From positions 36,479,501-36,543,500 of the forward strand of contig CM060883.1 of NCBI GenBank assembly GCA_030762935.1: DNA of 64,000 nucleotides, given 5' to 3'. Below, piece after piece: positions 35,175 through 46,270 of this stretch. Every line of letters starts with the position of its first letter. Position 1 is the stretch's first letter. The stretch comes from Hymenopus coronatus. Lineage: Eukaryota > Arthropoda > Insecta > Mantodea > Hymenopodidae. The notes below the pieces were generated by a model. It saw nothing but the letters and a program-made list of their open reading frames with translations, had not been told where the DNA came from and made no database searches. Both the position numbers and the translations under genes were made by a program.

Positions 35175-35789
35175 TTCTGTAAAGTATATTAGCTGGTTGA
35201 TCTTCTAATTCTAGTTATGCGTTATTAGGAGGTTTGCATGTAGTAGCACAAACTATTTCTGTATAATAAGTGTTTAATATATGTGTAGAGAAAGTAATAA
35301 CGAAAGTAGCAAACAATAAGCATTACATGTTCATTGAGGTAAACAAATCTAAGGATATTACAGCAGTTAAATGCGACACGATAGTCCTTGATGTATAAGG
35401 AAGAGGCGGAGATTCACACTCCTGTTGTTGATGAAGAACTTTCAGGAAGCCGCACCAAGCGACTGACTGGCCATGAACCCGGCTAGACGGTCAGCAAGGC
35501 GGACAAATTAAACATGACGTAACTCGTGGGTTGCTTCACAAACAGCAGAATATCTATAAAAGAAATCGATTTATTATTACGGCTAGGACGAGCGTCTTCA
35601 GAAATTGCTGCCGTGCTGAATAAAGGATGCATAGAATCAACCAAGGACTCGGAAAATAACATTTGAATTGGAGCATTTATTCACCATTCTTATTAAATGC
35701 CGTGTGGGCAGTTTAACACAGCTGATACACATAGTCTTGAGCGTGGCGCAAAAATATCGAAGCCACTTCAGAGACAGCGAACTAAAGTT
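35175..35789. other. Unique stretch
   Basis: A PHR-head-like word GTAGAGAAAGTAATAACG at about 35284 is the only resemblance to known repeats. Confidence 0.4.
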
Positions 35790-36704
35790 TTATCCAAAAC
35801 ATGATGGCCATCAAACGCTTCCGATCCCCCCTGCCACTGGGCAGTAACCATTAAGAAACAAAAACCGACCATGTGCCAGGGGCGAGAGGCGCAGGACCGA
35901 AGCGTCCCGTACCCAGGTAAGCTTAGCAGGTAGCAACCCCCAAGCCTCCCGCGAAATTGGTGTAATTAGCCAGCAGGTGGGGTGGAATGGGCATGCCTAA
36001 TTTTTTCTTCAATTTCTCTCAGTGTACGGCAAATAAGTTCACAGTTAACATGCTTTTCGACGAGACTGAAGTTACGGTGAGTAGGACAGGAAGGAAACGT
36101 CTACTTTGGAACGGTTACACTTTCCGATTCCAGAAGTGTTTAAAAAGTGGGGAAGCGCGATGGACGTGCAATGTTAAAAATTGCAAAATCATTATTAAAA
36201 CAGTTTCCATTGAAGAAATACATGTCTTGGATATTCAAGAGGACAATAACCACGCGGCACCACCTAGTGACAAAATTCAGAGATAGAAAGTACTTTGTGA
36301 TCTGAAGAGAAAAGCTACGGAATATATATGTGAAAGGCCATCAAAACTAATATAATAATCAGATATTATAAATACCAAACTGCAACTGTTACTTGTTTCG
36401 ACCGGGAGGCTACCTGCTTTGGGGAGGCTTGGGGGCTATGTAATTAGGGACCTTTAAGGGTCCGGGAGGCTTCAGGGCTATTTTACTGACCGCGGGAGGC
36501 TTCGGTACCGCACCCACGTAGTGAATTCTCTTTCCTGGAGACAGTGCTTGAAAGTCGGGAATCGCGCCTCAGTTAAGGGACCAGTAAGTGTTGGACTTGG
36601 CAACAGCGAGGGTTAGTTTCCAGCCGCACACACCCTAATCCTAAACTTAAAAGTCAGGTCATTGGAAGAAGAGTGGGGCAGGGTCATAATGTTCTGAAAA
36701 ATAC
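35790..36704 (+). mobile_element. Family M element carrying a FLYWCH exon (MULE-like)
   Basis: Left end TCCAAAACATGATGGCC and right end complement CAGAACATTATGACC form an imperfect terminal inverted repeat, better preserved in the relative at 47.8 kb. Shared internal marks are GGGCAGTAACCATTAAGAAA on the left and TTAAGGGACCAGTAAGTG on the right. Nested inside, a perfect 14-bp inverted repeat (CCCCCAAGCCTCCC at 35937-35950, GGGAGGCTTGGGGG at 36422-36435) brackets the FLYWCH frame. At about 900 bp it is too short for a full MULE, so it is a non-autonomous derivative. Confidence 0.6.
35987..36286 (+). pseudogene. FLYWCH-type zinc-finger exon, transposon-borne, truncated
   Basis: The frame contains VTVSRTGRKRLLWNGYTFRF at about residues 29-48, then ARWTCNVKNC and, some 25 residues later, EDNNHAAPP. 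This is the FLYWCH layout: a gly-arg-x-leu start, a gly-tyr-x-phe strand, a Trp-x-Cys-x4-Cys pair and a closing His-x-His. Here the first closing histidine is asparagine (N-N-H), which would weaken zinc binding. A pyrimidine tract and CAG end at 36022, so a spliced start there, or the methionine at 36050, is more plausible than the first ATG. The frame ends at TAG (36284-36286), but in frame beyond it LKRKATEYICERPSKLI is readable. That matches the linker after FLYWCH in Mutator-like proteins, so the TAG is probably a mutation. No transposase domain is present. FLYWCH modules bind DNA; a DNA-binding role is known for the family only. Confidence 0.75.
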
Positions 36705-36742
36705 TGTACGCATACTCGATCTGTGGCCCTTCATAAAGCAGT

Positions 36743-36919
36743 GTGGTCCTTGGTCGAGACATAACATGCTAGCGTCTGGTTCCCATAATAGCGGGTTCAA
36801 ACCTAGCGGAGGGCGGTGGATTTTTACGGATTTAAACTTCTTAACCATGACTTTCTTTGGAAGGTAAATAAAGCCAGTGGTATAATTTTGTAGATTTAGG
36901 GCAAGTAAAGGAATCTCAA
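36743..36919 (+). mobile_element. SINE-A, diverged and 3' truncated
   Basis: GGTCGAGACATAACATGCTA head, B box GCGGGTTCAAACC, GGAGGGCGGTGGATTTTTAC body. It breaks off after AAGTAAAGGAATCTCAA, where a SINE-E-like head follows. Confidence 0.7.
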
Positions 36920-37250
36920 TTAGACCGCTCGCCTCTTACCTAGATGAGTCGGTTCCAATCACAAATGACTGCATGTAGGATTTGGGGTGGACGAAGAGAT
37001 GTCTTGTTTTTGTTTTTTTCACCAGGTCCTCCGATTTTCCCTATAATTTTCCCTCCATCAATACTCCATCCTCATCTTTGCTATTTTCACTTCGGATTCA
37101 TTTCACATCATCTACTTCCTCACGTTCATACCAGGCAGTGCGATAACCCCCCATCTCTGGATCCTCCATCTGATCCATAGCCCATCTTCTGAACAGGCAT
37201 TGGCTTCTAATTCCTTGACATGAAGTCCTCAATATGAGGAGAGCAAGCTG
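36920..37250 (+). mobile_element. Diverged SINE-E relative
   Basis: ACCGCTCGCCTCTTACCTAG and GGGGTGGACGAAG match the SINE-E head and early body, then TCCTCCGATTTTCC and ATACTCCATCCTCATC follow in the family order. The far part is diverged. Confidence 0.5.
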
Positions 37251-37317
37251 GTGAAAAAGAGAAGAAAAGAATCTCAAGCTTCATAAAGAGCCATCTGAGC
37301 AAATTCAGCTCTTTTAC

Positions 37318-37617
37318 GCCCAAGGTGGTCTAGGGGTGACATTCTAGCCTCTGGTTCCCAAGTTCGCGAGTTCAAACCCGGCGGGCGGCGATGGATTTTT
37401 TCGGGCTTAAAAATCCTGAGCATGCCTTCCTTCGGAAGAGGAGTTAAGTGGTTGGTTCCGTGACGTAGTTTTACGGCACATAAAAACACCAAGCCTGAAA
37501 AAGAGTTCTCTGAGCAAACATTTAGCGGTATTTCACGCTCAATATAGAATGGGACGCTAAGAACCACAGCAGTAAAAGATGGTCCATAAAGAAATAAAAA
37601 ATAACTCAATTCAATTT
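37318..37617 (+). mobile_element. SINE-A, full length
   Basis: Head CCCAAGGTGGTCTAGGGGTG, B box GCGAGTTCAAACCCGG, body GATGGATTTTTTCGGGC and CACCAAGCCTGA, GAATGGGACGCTAAGAACCA, ending ACTCAATTCAATTT. Confidence 0.85.
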
Positions 37618-37618
37618 C

Positions 37619-37692
37619 ATGCCGAATATAGAATAGAACGCTGAGAATCGTAGCAGTTAAAAGAGCCTATAAATAAAACTCAATTTAATTTT
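37619..37692 (+). mobile_element. SINE-A tail, second copy in tandem
   Basis: ATAGAATAGAACGCTGAGAA, then GCAGTTAAAAGAG and AACTCAATTTAATTTT repeats only the last ~75 bp of the family directly behind the full copy. It may be a partial duplication or an older truncated insertion. Confidence 0.75.
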
Positions 37693-38472
37693 AAACCACG
37701 AATGGTATATATGGTACATAAATCTGCAGAGAGATAATGTCATTTTGAAATAATCTTAAAGTCCTCAGAGACTGTCGGAGCGAGAACAATATCTCTTTCG
37801 CCGAGTATCCGAATATGCAACACTCGTTACACCAACTAGCAGCACGTAAAATACAAATGTCAGCCAGGGAAGGAGCGACATCATGAGCTCCAATGTAATT
37901 GTGAATTGCCGGCGCTGCCTTACACCAGGGAGTTCTCGGAGAAGCTGTTTATTACGAGCAGATAACATATTCATGGAGTACAATGACATCGACAGAATAA
38001 ACAGAAATAAATCTAGAAACAAGAACAACGGAAGGGAATCATGCTTGTTCGTGAGGGAAGAAAATAAATTGTATTCAACATTTTAATACCCTCAATTGTG
38101 TATAATCAATGACGGAGGGACCAGAAACATTCCATACCATCAAATCGAAGAGGCCAAGAGGAGGAAAAAATTAATCAGGGCGGAACTGCTCGGGTAGTTA
38201 TAATGGTTATTGTTGTGGGAAGAGATTATTAATGACTACAACAGAGGTACCTTCTTTACATCCAGTTGTTAATTCCATGTTACGCACAGTGACCGACTTC
38301 TTATTAAGTGGAAGCCCCGGGTCCTGACCTTGGCCGCTGCGCACATGCAAGTGGTAGTTTTCCTCTCATCGGTGGCCCGGATCACCCAACGGGGGTGGTA
38401 TTTTAAAACGTTATATTCTTTGTCATGCAACCGGCTACGCTCCTCTATGAGGTATGCGTGGAAATGCACTGG
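37693..38472. other. Unique stretch, one frame with a membrane-like segment
   Basis: A minus frame at 37765-38028 ends in a hydrophobic run (MMSLLPWLTFVFYVLLVGV) followed by a basic tail. An acceptor-like GTAAGGCAG lies inside. I do not recognise it. Confidence 0.35.
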
Positions 38473-39308
38473 TTATTATCTTAAAAATCTGACGTGTTCC
38501 ATTGACATGTCTTGCTCTGTTATTATCTTAAAAATCCGACGTGTTCCATTCACACGTCTTTCTCTACATCTCTGTAATAAATTATTGTTGAAAACCTTCT
38601 ATTTACATCATGATAATCGAGATAAACATTAGCAGAAAGTGTTCTTATTACGTGGTTCCTCGTAAGTAGAAAGGAAATAAGAAAATGCATAGGCTAAAGC
38701 GATAGTATCGTCCTTTAAAAGCCGGTTGCTATGTTAAACAAATTATATAATCTCTTTGCTTGTCATGAGTAAATAAACGAGAAACGAGAAGAAAGATATC
38801 TTCCCGTTTGAGAAAAGTTCAAGTGGCTAAAATTAAAACGCAATAATCCGAAATATCTCGAAAGTGGTTAACTCTAAACATTTTTTGTTTCAATACGACC
38901 TACATTTTGTGTATCTCTTATGGTATGCCAATTATACAAGTCATCCAGAATGAAGAGGTCTTAAGAGGGTATTCCCAGAAAATTCAAGATATACATTTCG
39001 TTTGTCATAAAAATATCTTAAGCATAAGGTATTTTAATCAAAATCATTAGCCACTTTTGAGAAAATAAAAATTTTCGAAAAATGTTCCATGTAAACGGTC
39101 GCATCCTTGAAAGATACTGAACTTAAATATCAAGTTTTGTAGTTAACAGACTTTTCGTTTTTAAGTTATGCTGCCCACAGACACACAGACATGTTTCTAA
39201 TTTTTTTTTATTCATGGGGTCTCAAAACATCTATTTCCTGTGAAATCTCGGGATCGAATTTTTGAGCGCAATACAATTCCTTCTGTATAGAATTTGGAGA
39301 GAAAGTAG
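38473..39308 (-). mobile_element. PHR repeat copy 19 with duplicated tail end
   Basis: The first ~47 bp (TTATTATCTTAAAAATCTGACG…) are tandemly repeated at 38473 and 38520. The rest is a normal reverse copy ending in a degraded head (TTCTGTATAGAATTTGGAGA). It pairs head to head with copy 20. Confidence 0.82.
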
Positions 39309-39504
39309 ACATCATTATTTACTAATGAGGGAATGATTCTACTATTTATCGATACCTATACTCGATAATCGCTATACCTATAACAATAACTTGTTCACTG
39401 AATTATGTTCCTATTAACTTTTTTCTATATAAAACCAATGTTAAATTGTTCGATAAATACGAAATTATTTCTTTTTGAAGTTCCCAATTGCCAGCGATAT
39501 TTTT

Positions 39505-40367
39505 ACTTTCTCTATACGCACTATGTACATAGTGTATAGAGAAGGTATTGCACTCCACCCAAAAATTCGATACCGAGATTTCACCGAAAATATATGTTTT
39601 AGGGTCCCCTATATCCAAAAAAAAGCATTTTCACAAACAGGTCCGTGTGTGTGTGTCCGTGTGTCTGTGAACACGATAACCCAAAAACGAAAAGTCAGTA
39701 AAATACCAAATTTGATATTTAAGTTAAGTATCTTCCAGGGATGCGACACAAATATTTTGAGAAAAATCACCCCACCCCAAACTACCCTTTACATGGAACT
39801 TTTTTCGAAAGTTTTGATTTTCTCAAAAATGGCTGTAACGGTTTTGATTAAAATTTCGTATATTAAAGATATTTACATGACAAATAAAATGTATATTTTG
39901 AATTTTCTGGGAATAGCCTCTGAAGACTACTTTATTCTGGATGAATTTTATGGATTTTTGCATAACTGCTAAACCGTAAGAGATGGAGAAAAACATACAA
40001 CATAAAAATGTAGAGCACCTTAAAACGCACAATTTATGTCATATACATTTTTTTTCGTGGAGTTGATCGTTTTTGACATATCCTTGTTTTTGTTTTCAGC
40101 TATGAAAAATTTATACTTTTCTCAAAAGGAATTTGTGAACTCATGTCCATACAAAGAAACTTCAGTGGCATAGCAACCAGCTTTTGACTATCGCTTTAAC
40201 CTATGGTACTCCCTTATTTCGCTTCTACTTACAAGGAAGTAAGTAATAAGACTATTTCTGCTATTTTTTTTTTTCTCGATTAGCGTGGAGTAAATAGAAG
40301 CATAAGCTTTTTAAAAATAATTTATTGCAGGGATATAGAGAAAGTCACGTGAATGGTATACATAAGA
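39505..40367 (+). mobile_element. PHR repeat copy 20, complete reference copy
   Basis: Best forward copy, 863 bp. The head palindrome lies at about 39509-39543, with arms TTCTCTATAC-ACTATGTA and TACATAGTGTATAGAGAA and a 2-nt bulge (GC) in the left arm. GT tract GTGTGTGTGTCCGTGTGTCT at 39643-39668; conserved GATGCGACACAAATAT; TTACATGACAAATAAAATGT; AACCGTAAGAGATGG; tail TATAGAGAAAGTCACGTGAA ending ATAAGA before a T run. A 165-codon open frame runs over 39475-39972 but shows no protein family. Confidence 0.9.
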
Positions 40368-41984
40368 TTTTTATCTTGGTAATGCACAAGTTATATAGAG
40401 TCTTCAGATTTATTCCGCATTTGCCGCCAATTGTTTGTCCGCGCATGCCATAAATGCTACGTTGCGAGTTATCACACATTGCCTCTCGCAGAGGACTAGC
40501 GAACACGAGTAGAAGGGATGGATGTCAACAGTTTCGGAGTCACCTCAGCGAAATGGGACTTGTATCGTACCTTTCCAATATTTACATTTGGAACATTCGC
40601 TTGCTTCTCACAAGCTCGCAATCGCAGCATTTATACTGATAGGTAACTCAAATAGAGGGCTTTAATGGCATTACAATAAACCTTCCTTCATATTCCTTAC
40701 ATCAGTAAATAAAAACTGAACTACACACATTAAATTAAGAAAACTCACAAAAACGCACAAAATGTCCTGATGAAAAACAGTTCTGCACCGCCTAGTACAA
40801 TCAACCTATTTACGAAGTCAACAATACATGCAGCCCAAGGTTCAATTCCCTTTAAGACAAGTGGATCGCTGAACTAACAAAGGCATCTTGCATTTAAACC
40901 CATTGGCGCTGTATTTTCTTATGATTTAAGGCATGTGTTTGGTTTTGCTGGATTCACACATTTTGGTCCCTGGAGTAGGTAAATGTAATGGCTGATAGTA
41001 AGTCACAAGGCCAGATATTGCATAAACGTGTTTATGTGCGTTAACTAAATTAGCTTCTTTCACCACACAATTGACGTTGCATTACCTATACATGAGTACC
41101 TCTACTCATTCCACCATTGTTTTGCATGTTTTCATTTCGACACAATAAGTCTAAAGGTAACGCTTGTGAGGTGCTGACGTCAGAACGTCGTGTGTCACAA
41201 CTCCAGCCAAGAAGGAAAAAATACTGCTGTGAACGGTCATACATACGTATAGTGATTGATAATGAGTGTGCTGTTTTTAAGCAAATATAAACACAATGTT
41301 AACTTCGAAACCCAGGAACTATTATTTGCGTATCAATTTCAGATGCTACACACGAACTCTGATGGAATTTCTTGTTGTATACACAATTGTACGAAAGAAA
41401 GAGCTTGGGAGCTATTTAAATCTTTCCCTAAGTAATAATTTTCAAAATTGCTATTATTTGTGTTATAATTAATGTGTGTTAAATTAATGTCATAATGAAT
41501 TATAATGTTTGACCCGCATGCATTAGCAAATTATATTAAAAAGAACCGGCATCACAGAAGACTACGCAACAATCTTTCGGTTCATCTGTTAAGCCTCTGT
41601 ACATCACCTTTAGCATCAGATATTGATGTACTCGTCCAAAATAGAACATATTACCGAACTAAAATAAAATTAAAAACATTTAGTTGTGGTTGGCCTTGTA
41701 TTTTCTCACATTTCATTACATTGCATAGGGGCATGCGCCTATGCTTCACACGGATGGCATGAGTTACTGCGCTTTACTCTTCGTTCCTTCAATTTGGACA
41801 TGTATGCTTTAAAATGTTGCATTAATTCACCTTCAACTCCTTTCATTTCTTATCTAGCTTAAAGCTAAGTACAACAACCTTCAAACCTTTAACAATTCAA
41901 AGTATTGAAGGTTTATTTCAAAATATTAAAAATACTTCGATACTACCGAGTATCGTGCGTATGAGATGTCGACGATATCGAGGT
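40368..41984. other. Unique stretch
   Basis: About 1.6 kb. Frames at 40454-40639 and 41505-41762 are short and unrecognised. No repeat family member was seen. Confidence 0.4.
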
Positions 41985-42285
41985 TATCGCCCTCCGTGGT
42001 GTAATGGTTACCATGCTAGCTTCATATACCCAAGGTCGCGGGTTCGAACCCAGCGGAGGACGATGGATTTTTTCGGGTGTAAAAATCCTTAGCATGGCTT
42101 CCTTCGGAAGGGAAGTAAAGCCGGTAGTCCCGTGTCGTAGATTTACGGCACGTAAAAGAACCTCAAGCCTGTTAAGAGAGGCCTCTGAGCAAAATTAAGC
42201 GGTCTTTCACGCTCAGTATAGAATGGGACGCTGAGAACCACAGCAGTTAAGGAGCGTCCATAAATAACACGCCATTTCCATTTTT
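41985..42285 (+). mobile_element. SINE-A, intact with 12-bp target duplication
   Basis: Flanked by CGATATCGAGGT at 41973-41984 and 42286-42297. The tRNA-like head CCTCCGTGGTGTAATGGTTA pairs its acceptor with GCGGAGG. The B box GCGGGTTCGAACCC is perfect. The body is complete to AACACGCCATTTCC and the tail is short. It is the best-preserved member here and probably a fairly recent insertion. Confidence 0.93.
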
Positions 42286-42297
42286 CGATATCGAGGT

Positions 42298-42963
42298 CAA
42301 AACCCTAGTATTTGCACTAATTATGACTGGATACTAATCATTTTTGTTTGCTGTTGCGGTATGAGATTCATAGTAAATTCACTATCAATAAACAGGTTGG
42401 AATGTTATTAAATGCAAACGTTTTCGGTAATAAACACAAGGACATAAATGTTAGCGACCGGCTTTCATGAGCTAAATCGCTACACGTGTTATTATACCCT
42501 CAAAACTTCAAGTACACACGGGTGCTAACAAAAATGAAGCATTTCCCTGTGTCGCAACAGTATTTTAAGTATGGCCGCGTTTTCTAACACTTGACTAAGA
42601 CTAGACTAAATTCGAAGAAGAAAACATTAACCAAAGACGGAGGTATGCTAAGCTCTCTATGAAAATAATATGAGAAATGGCGCTTCTTAAGATAATAGAT
42701 CCGTGAAATTTGGAAAAGCCTTATTATATAAGTTACCTTTTTGAACTATGTGTCAGTTATTATACACAATAACAGTAATGTTTGCTTGCGCAGTTATTTA
42801 TATGTCAAGTCTTATTCTGTAAAGTTATTGTTCAAATAAAAAGTATACAATGAGTTTTTAAAAATAGTCATATAAAATTTATATGTAACAGTAAATAATT
42901 GGCTCACAAAATTTGAATATTATTTTTAAAATAATTCTCTATTTATTCTGGGCAGTCTAGTTT
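42298..42963. other. Unique AT-rich stretch
   Basis: No feature was recognised. Confidence 0.4.
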
Positions 42964-43893
42964 TACAAAACTTATCTTTTTATCTATTTCATTCTAATGG
43001 AGATGAAGATTAGCAGACATTGTTTTATTACATATTTCCTTTTAAGTACAACGGGAATAAGGCAGATTATTCCAGCTAGGCTGCGCTCCAAAAAGCAGCG
43101 TGTTACTCACGACTCACAAGTCTACTTAAATGTGCTATACACCTCAGCATTGAGGACAGACTATCGTCACAGCTGAATGAAATGTTGCAAAGAAACATAA
43201 ACATTGTGAAATGACATTCGCCCATTGACCACCATATTATACCATCCCTTCAGCCAGGCTCCGATGTTTTTGGTTGAGTACTCTGGACTCAGCCGAGTCG
43301 AACTGGAGCAGCCTAGATTCGAACAAGGGAGTGCACCAAAGCGAAAGCTCCGTGATGAATTTATTCTCTTTATCCGATCAGGAGGGAAAGGAGAGAAAGG
43401 AGAAAAGTATAATTATTAGAAAAGCAAGGAATCTTAACTAAAAATATGTTTGACACAAATTGCATGCTTTAACACTGTATTTGTAGATTAAGACTTTGTC
43501 GATTTCTATCGGTTTACTAGTTATGCAAAAGTCCAGAATGAAGAGGACGTCAGAGTTCATTTACAGAAGAGGATTTACATTTTATACGTCTTGAAAATAT
43601 CTTGAAAATATGGTATTTTAATAATAATTTTAAATGTAAAGCATAGTTTTGAGTGAAGGGGGTTTCTTGACAATTTTCCTGTCGCATCCTTGGAAGACGC
43701 CGAACTTAAATATTAAGTTTGGTATTTAACGGACTTTTCGTCTTTGAATTATGTTGTTCACGACACACACAAACATATATATGTAATATATATATATATA
43801 TATACATGGTGCCTTTTTTCTAAAAATGTATTTTATTCATGGGGGCCTCAGAACATATTTCCAGTGATGTCTCGACATCGAAATTTTGTGTGG
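42964..43893 (-). mobile_element. PHR repeat copy 21
   Basis: Reverse: CTATTTCATTCTAATGGAGA, TTATGCAAAAGTCCAGAATG, TCGCATCCTTGGAAGACGCC, then a TA microsatellite near 43776-43804 in the CA tract, and CTCGACATCGAAATTTTGTG. The head palindrome is lost. The stretch 43080-43400 departs from the family and may be an unrelated insertion. Confidence 0.75.
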
Positions 43894-44157
43894 TCGTCGC
43901 CAATTAGCTACTAAGCCACCAGAATGTCATACTCACCTATTTACTCTTTGGCTAACACTTCCAGTGTCAGGAATAATAAAGCTGGAATAAACCTGGTCCA
44001 GGCTCAGTTATTTGGAACGCCTGATATACCATATAAATCTGTTTCAAAATAACCAATGTATGTTTGCAATATTTTAACGTTTAAATTAAAATGAATAAAA
44101 TTCTTGAACCGTTCTATATGTGCGCTCGTAAATCCAAGAGCTTTTGTGTTAACTACA

Positions 44158-45011
44158 AACTATGTACATAGTGTATAGAGAAGGTATTGCACGCCACCAA
44201 CAAAATCGATACCAGATTTCACCGGAAATATATGTTTTAGGGTCCCCTGTATCCGAAAAAAGTATTTTCAGAAAAAGGTCCGTGTGTGTGTGACCGTGTG
44301 TCCGTGTGTGTGTGTGTGAACACGATAACTCAAAAACGAAAAGTCGGTAAAATACCAAACTTGGTATTTAAGTTTAGTAACTTCCAGGGATGCGACACGA
44401 AGATTTTGAGAAACATTCCCCCACCCCCAACTACCCTTTACATGGAACTTTTTTCGAAAATTTTGAGTTTCTAAAAAATGGCTTTAAAGATTTTGATTAA
44501 AATATCGTATATTAAATATATTTACCTGACAAATAAAATGTATATTTTGAATTTTCTGGGAATAGCCTCTGAAGACTACTTTATTCTTGGTCAATTTTAC
44601 GAAATTTTGCATAACTGCTGAACCGTAAGAGATGGACAAAAACTTACCACCCAACAAGTGTAGAGCACTTTAAAACACACAATTTATGTTATATACATTT
44701 TTTTCGTGTAGTTAATTGTTTTTGAGATATTCCTTGTTTTTGGTTTCAGCTATAAAAAACATACTTTTCTCATACAGAACTTTGTAACTCTTGTCCATAC
44801 AAAGGAACTTCAGTCACATAGCAACCAGCTTTTGACCATCACTTTAACCTATGGGACTCCCTTATTTCGCTTCTACTTACAAGGAACCAAGTAATAGGAC
44901 TATTTCTGCAATTTTCTCTCGATTAGCAGGAAGTAAATAGAAGCATAAGGGTTTTTAACAATAATTTATTGCAGAGTTGTAGAGAAAGTCATGTGAATGG
45001 AACATATCAGA
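44158..45011 (+). mobile_element. PHR repeat copy 22
   Basis: Forward. The left arm of the head palindrome is truncated (starts at ACTATGTACATAGTGTATAG). GT tract at 44283-44317. Complete to tail CATGTGAATGGAACATATCA. Confidence 0.87.
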
Positions 45012-45480
45012 TTTTGTCCAGATACATTCTCCTCATTTTAATTAATGCCAAGAGCTATTTTAAAACTATCGTTACGTGTTGAGTCACAAATTGGCTCTAG
45101 GATTTTGAGAATCGAATTGCATTTGTGCGGATTATTTCAGAAATAAAACAACACAGTCTATAACATTTAATATTTGAGATGTTTATAATAAGTAAATGAT
45201 AAACTAACCACAAAATGGTTGCTGAAGGAATGATTTTATGCATGTCAACATACTCAACATTTACCTTTCTCATGTTAGCTGCCTACTCTGTTAAAATATT
45301 TGCGCTCCAATGTGATGATGTTGGCTTTTTCCAGTTCTTAACCTGTCTCATAGCTTGGCCAAAACCTTTGGACGCTATTTTATTGTGAATTTAGCGCTTC
45401 TTTTTCATTGCTTATGTATTCATTATGCCTGAAGCAGCATTAATAGCGCTCAGTTATCGAGAGAAAAAGGTTAAAAAAAA
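45012..45480. other. Unique AT-rich stretch
   Basis: No feature was recognised. Confidence 0.4.
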
Positions 45481-46270
45481 AGCTGATGTGTTCAATCCAC
45501 ATGACTTTCTCTACATCTATGCAACAAATTAGTTAAAAAAACTTATGCTTCTTTTTACTTCATGCTAATCGAGAAAATTTAGCAGAAATAGTCTTATTAT
45601 TTGCTTCCTTGTAAGTAGAAGCGAAATAAGGGTGTACCATAGGTTAAAGTGATGGTCAAAAGCTGGTTGCTATGTGACTGAAGTTCCTTTGTTACTATGG
45701 ACACGGGTTCACAAATTCCTGTATGTGAAAAGTATAAGCTTTTAAAAGCTGAAACCAAAAGCAAGGAATATCTAAAAAACGACCAGTTCAACGAAAAAAA
45801 AAAAAAAAAAATGTATGTAACATAAATTGTGTGTTATAACGTGCTCTACATTTTTTGTGTGGTAAGTTTATGTCCATCTTCCAGTTTAGCAGTTACGCAA
45901 AATTCAATAAAAATCATCCAGAGAGGTCTTTAGTGGCTATTCCCCAAAAAATTCAAGATATACATTTTATTTGGCATGTAAATATCTTAAATATAAGAGA
46001 TATTAATCAAAATCGTAGGAGTCATATTTGAGAAAATCAAAATGTTCGAAAAAAATCCATGTAAAGGGTAGTTTGGGGTGGGGGAATTTTCTTGAAAATC
46101 TTCGTGTCGCATCCTTGGAAGATACCAATCTTAAAAACCACGTTTGGTATTCAACGGTCTTTTTGTTTCTGAGCTATGCTATCCACAGACAGACACACAC
46201 ACACTACACGGACCTTTTTCCAAAAATGTATTTCCGGTGAAATCTCACTATCGAGTTTTTGGGTGGCAAT
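45481..46270 (-). mobile_element. PHR repeat copy 23
   Basis: Reverse: CTGATGTGTTCAATCCACAT tail, A-run near 45797-45811, TCGCATCCTTGGAAGATACC, CA tract near 46185-46205. It stops at TTTTTGGGTGGCAAT without the head palindrome. Confidence 0.82.

Noticed and set aside
39475..39972. 165-codon frame as a gene
   Set aside because: It runs through PHR from outside the head palindrome into the body, has no domain, and other copies carry the frame broken. It is explained by stop-poor repeat sequence.
41985..42062. Functional tRNA gene
   Set aside because: The head folds like a tRNA but continues into a SINE-A body with target duplications; there is no isolated tRNA.
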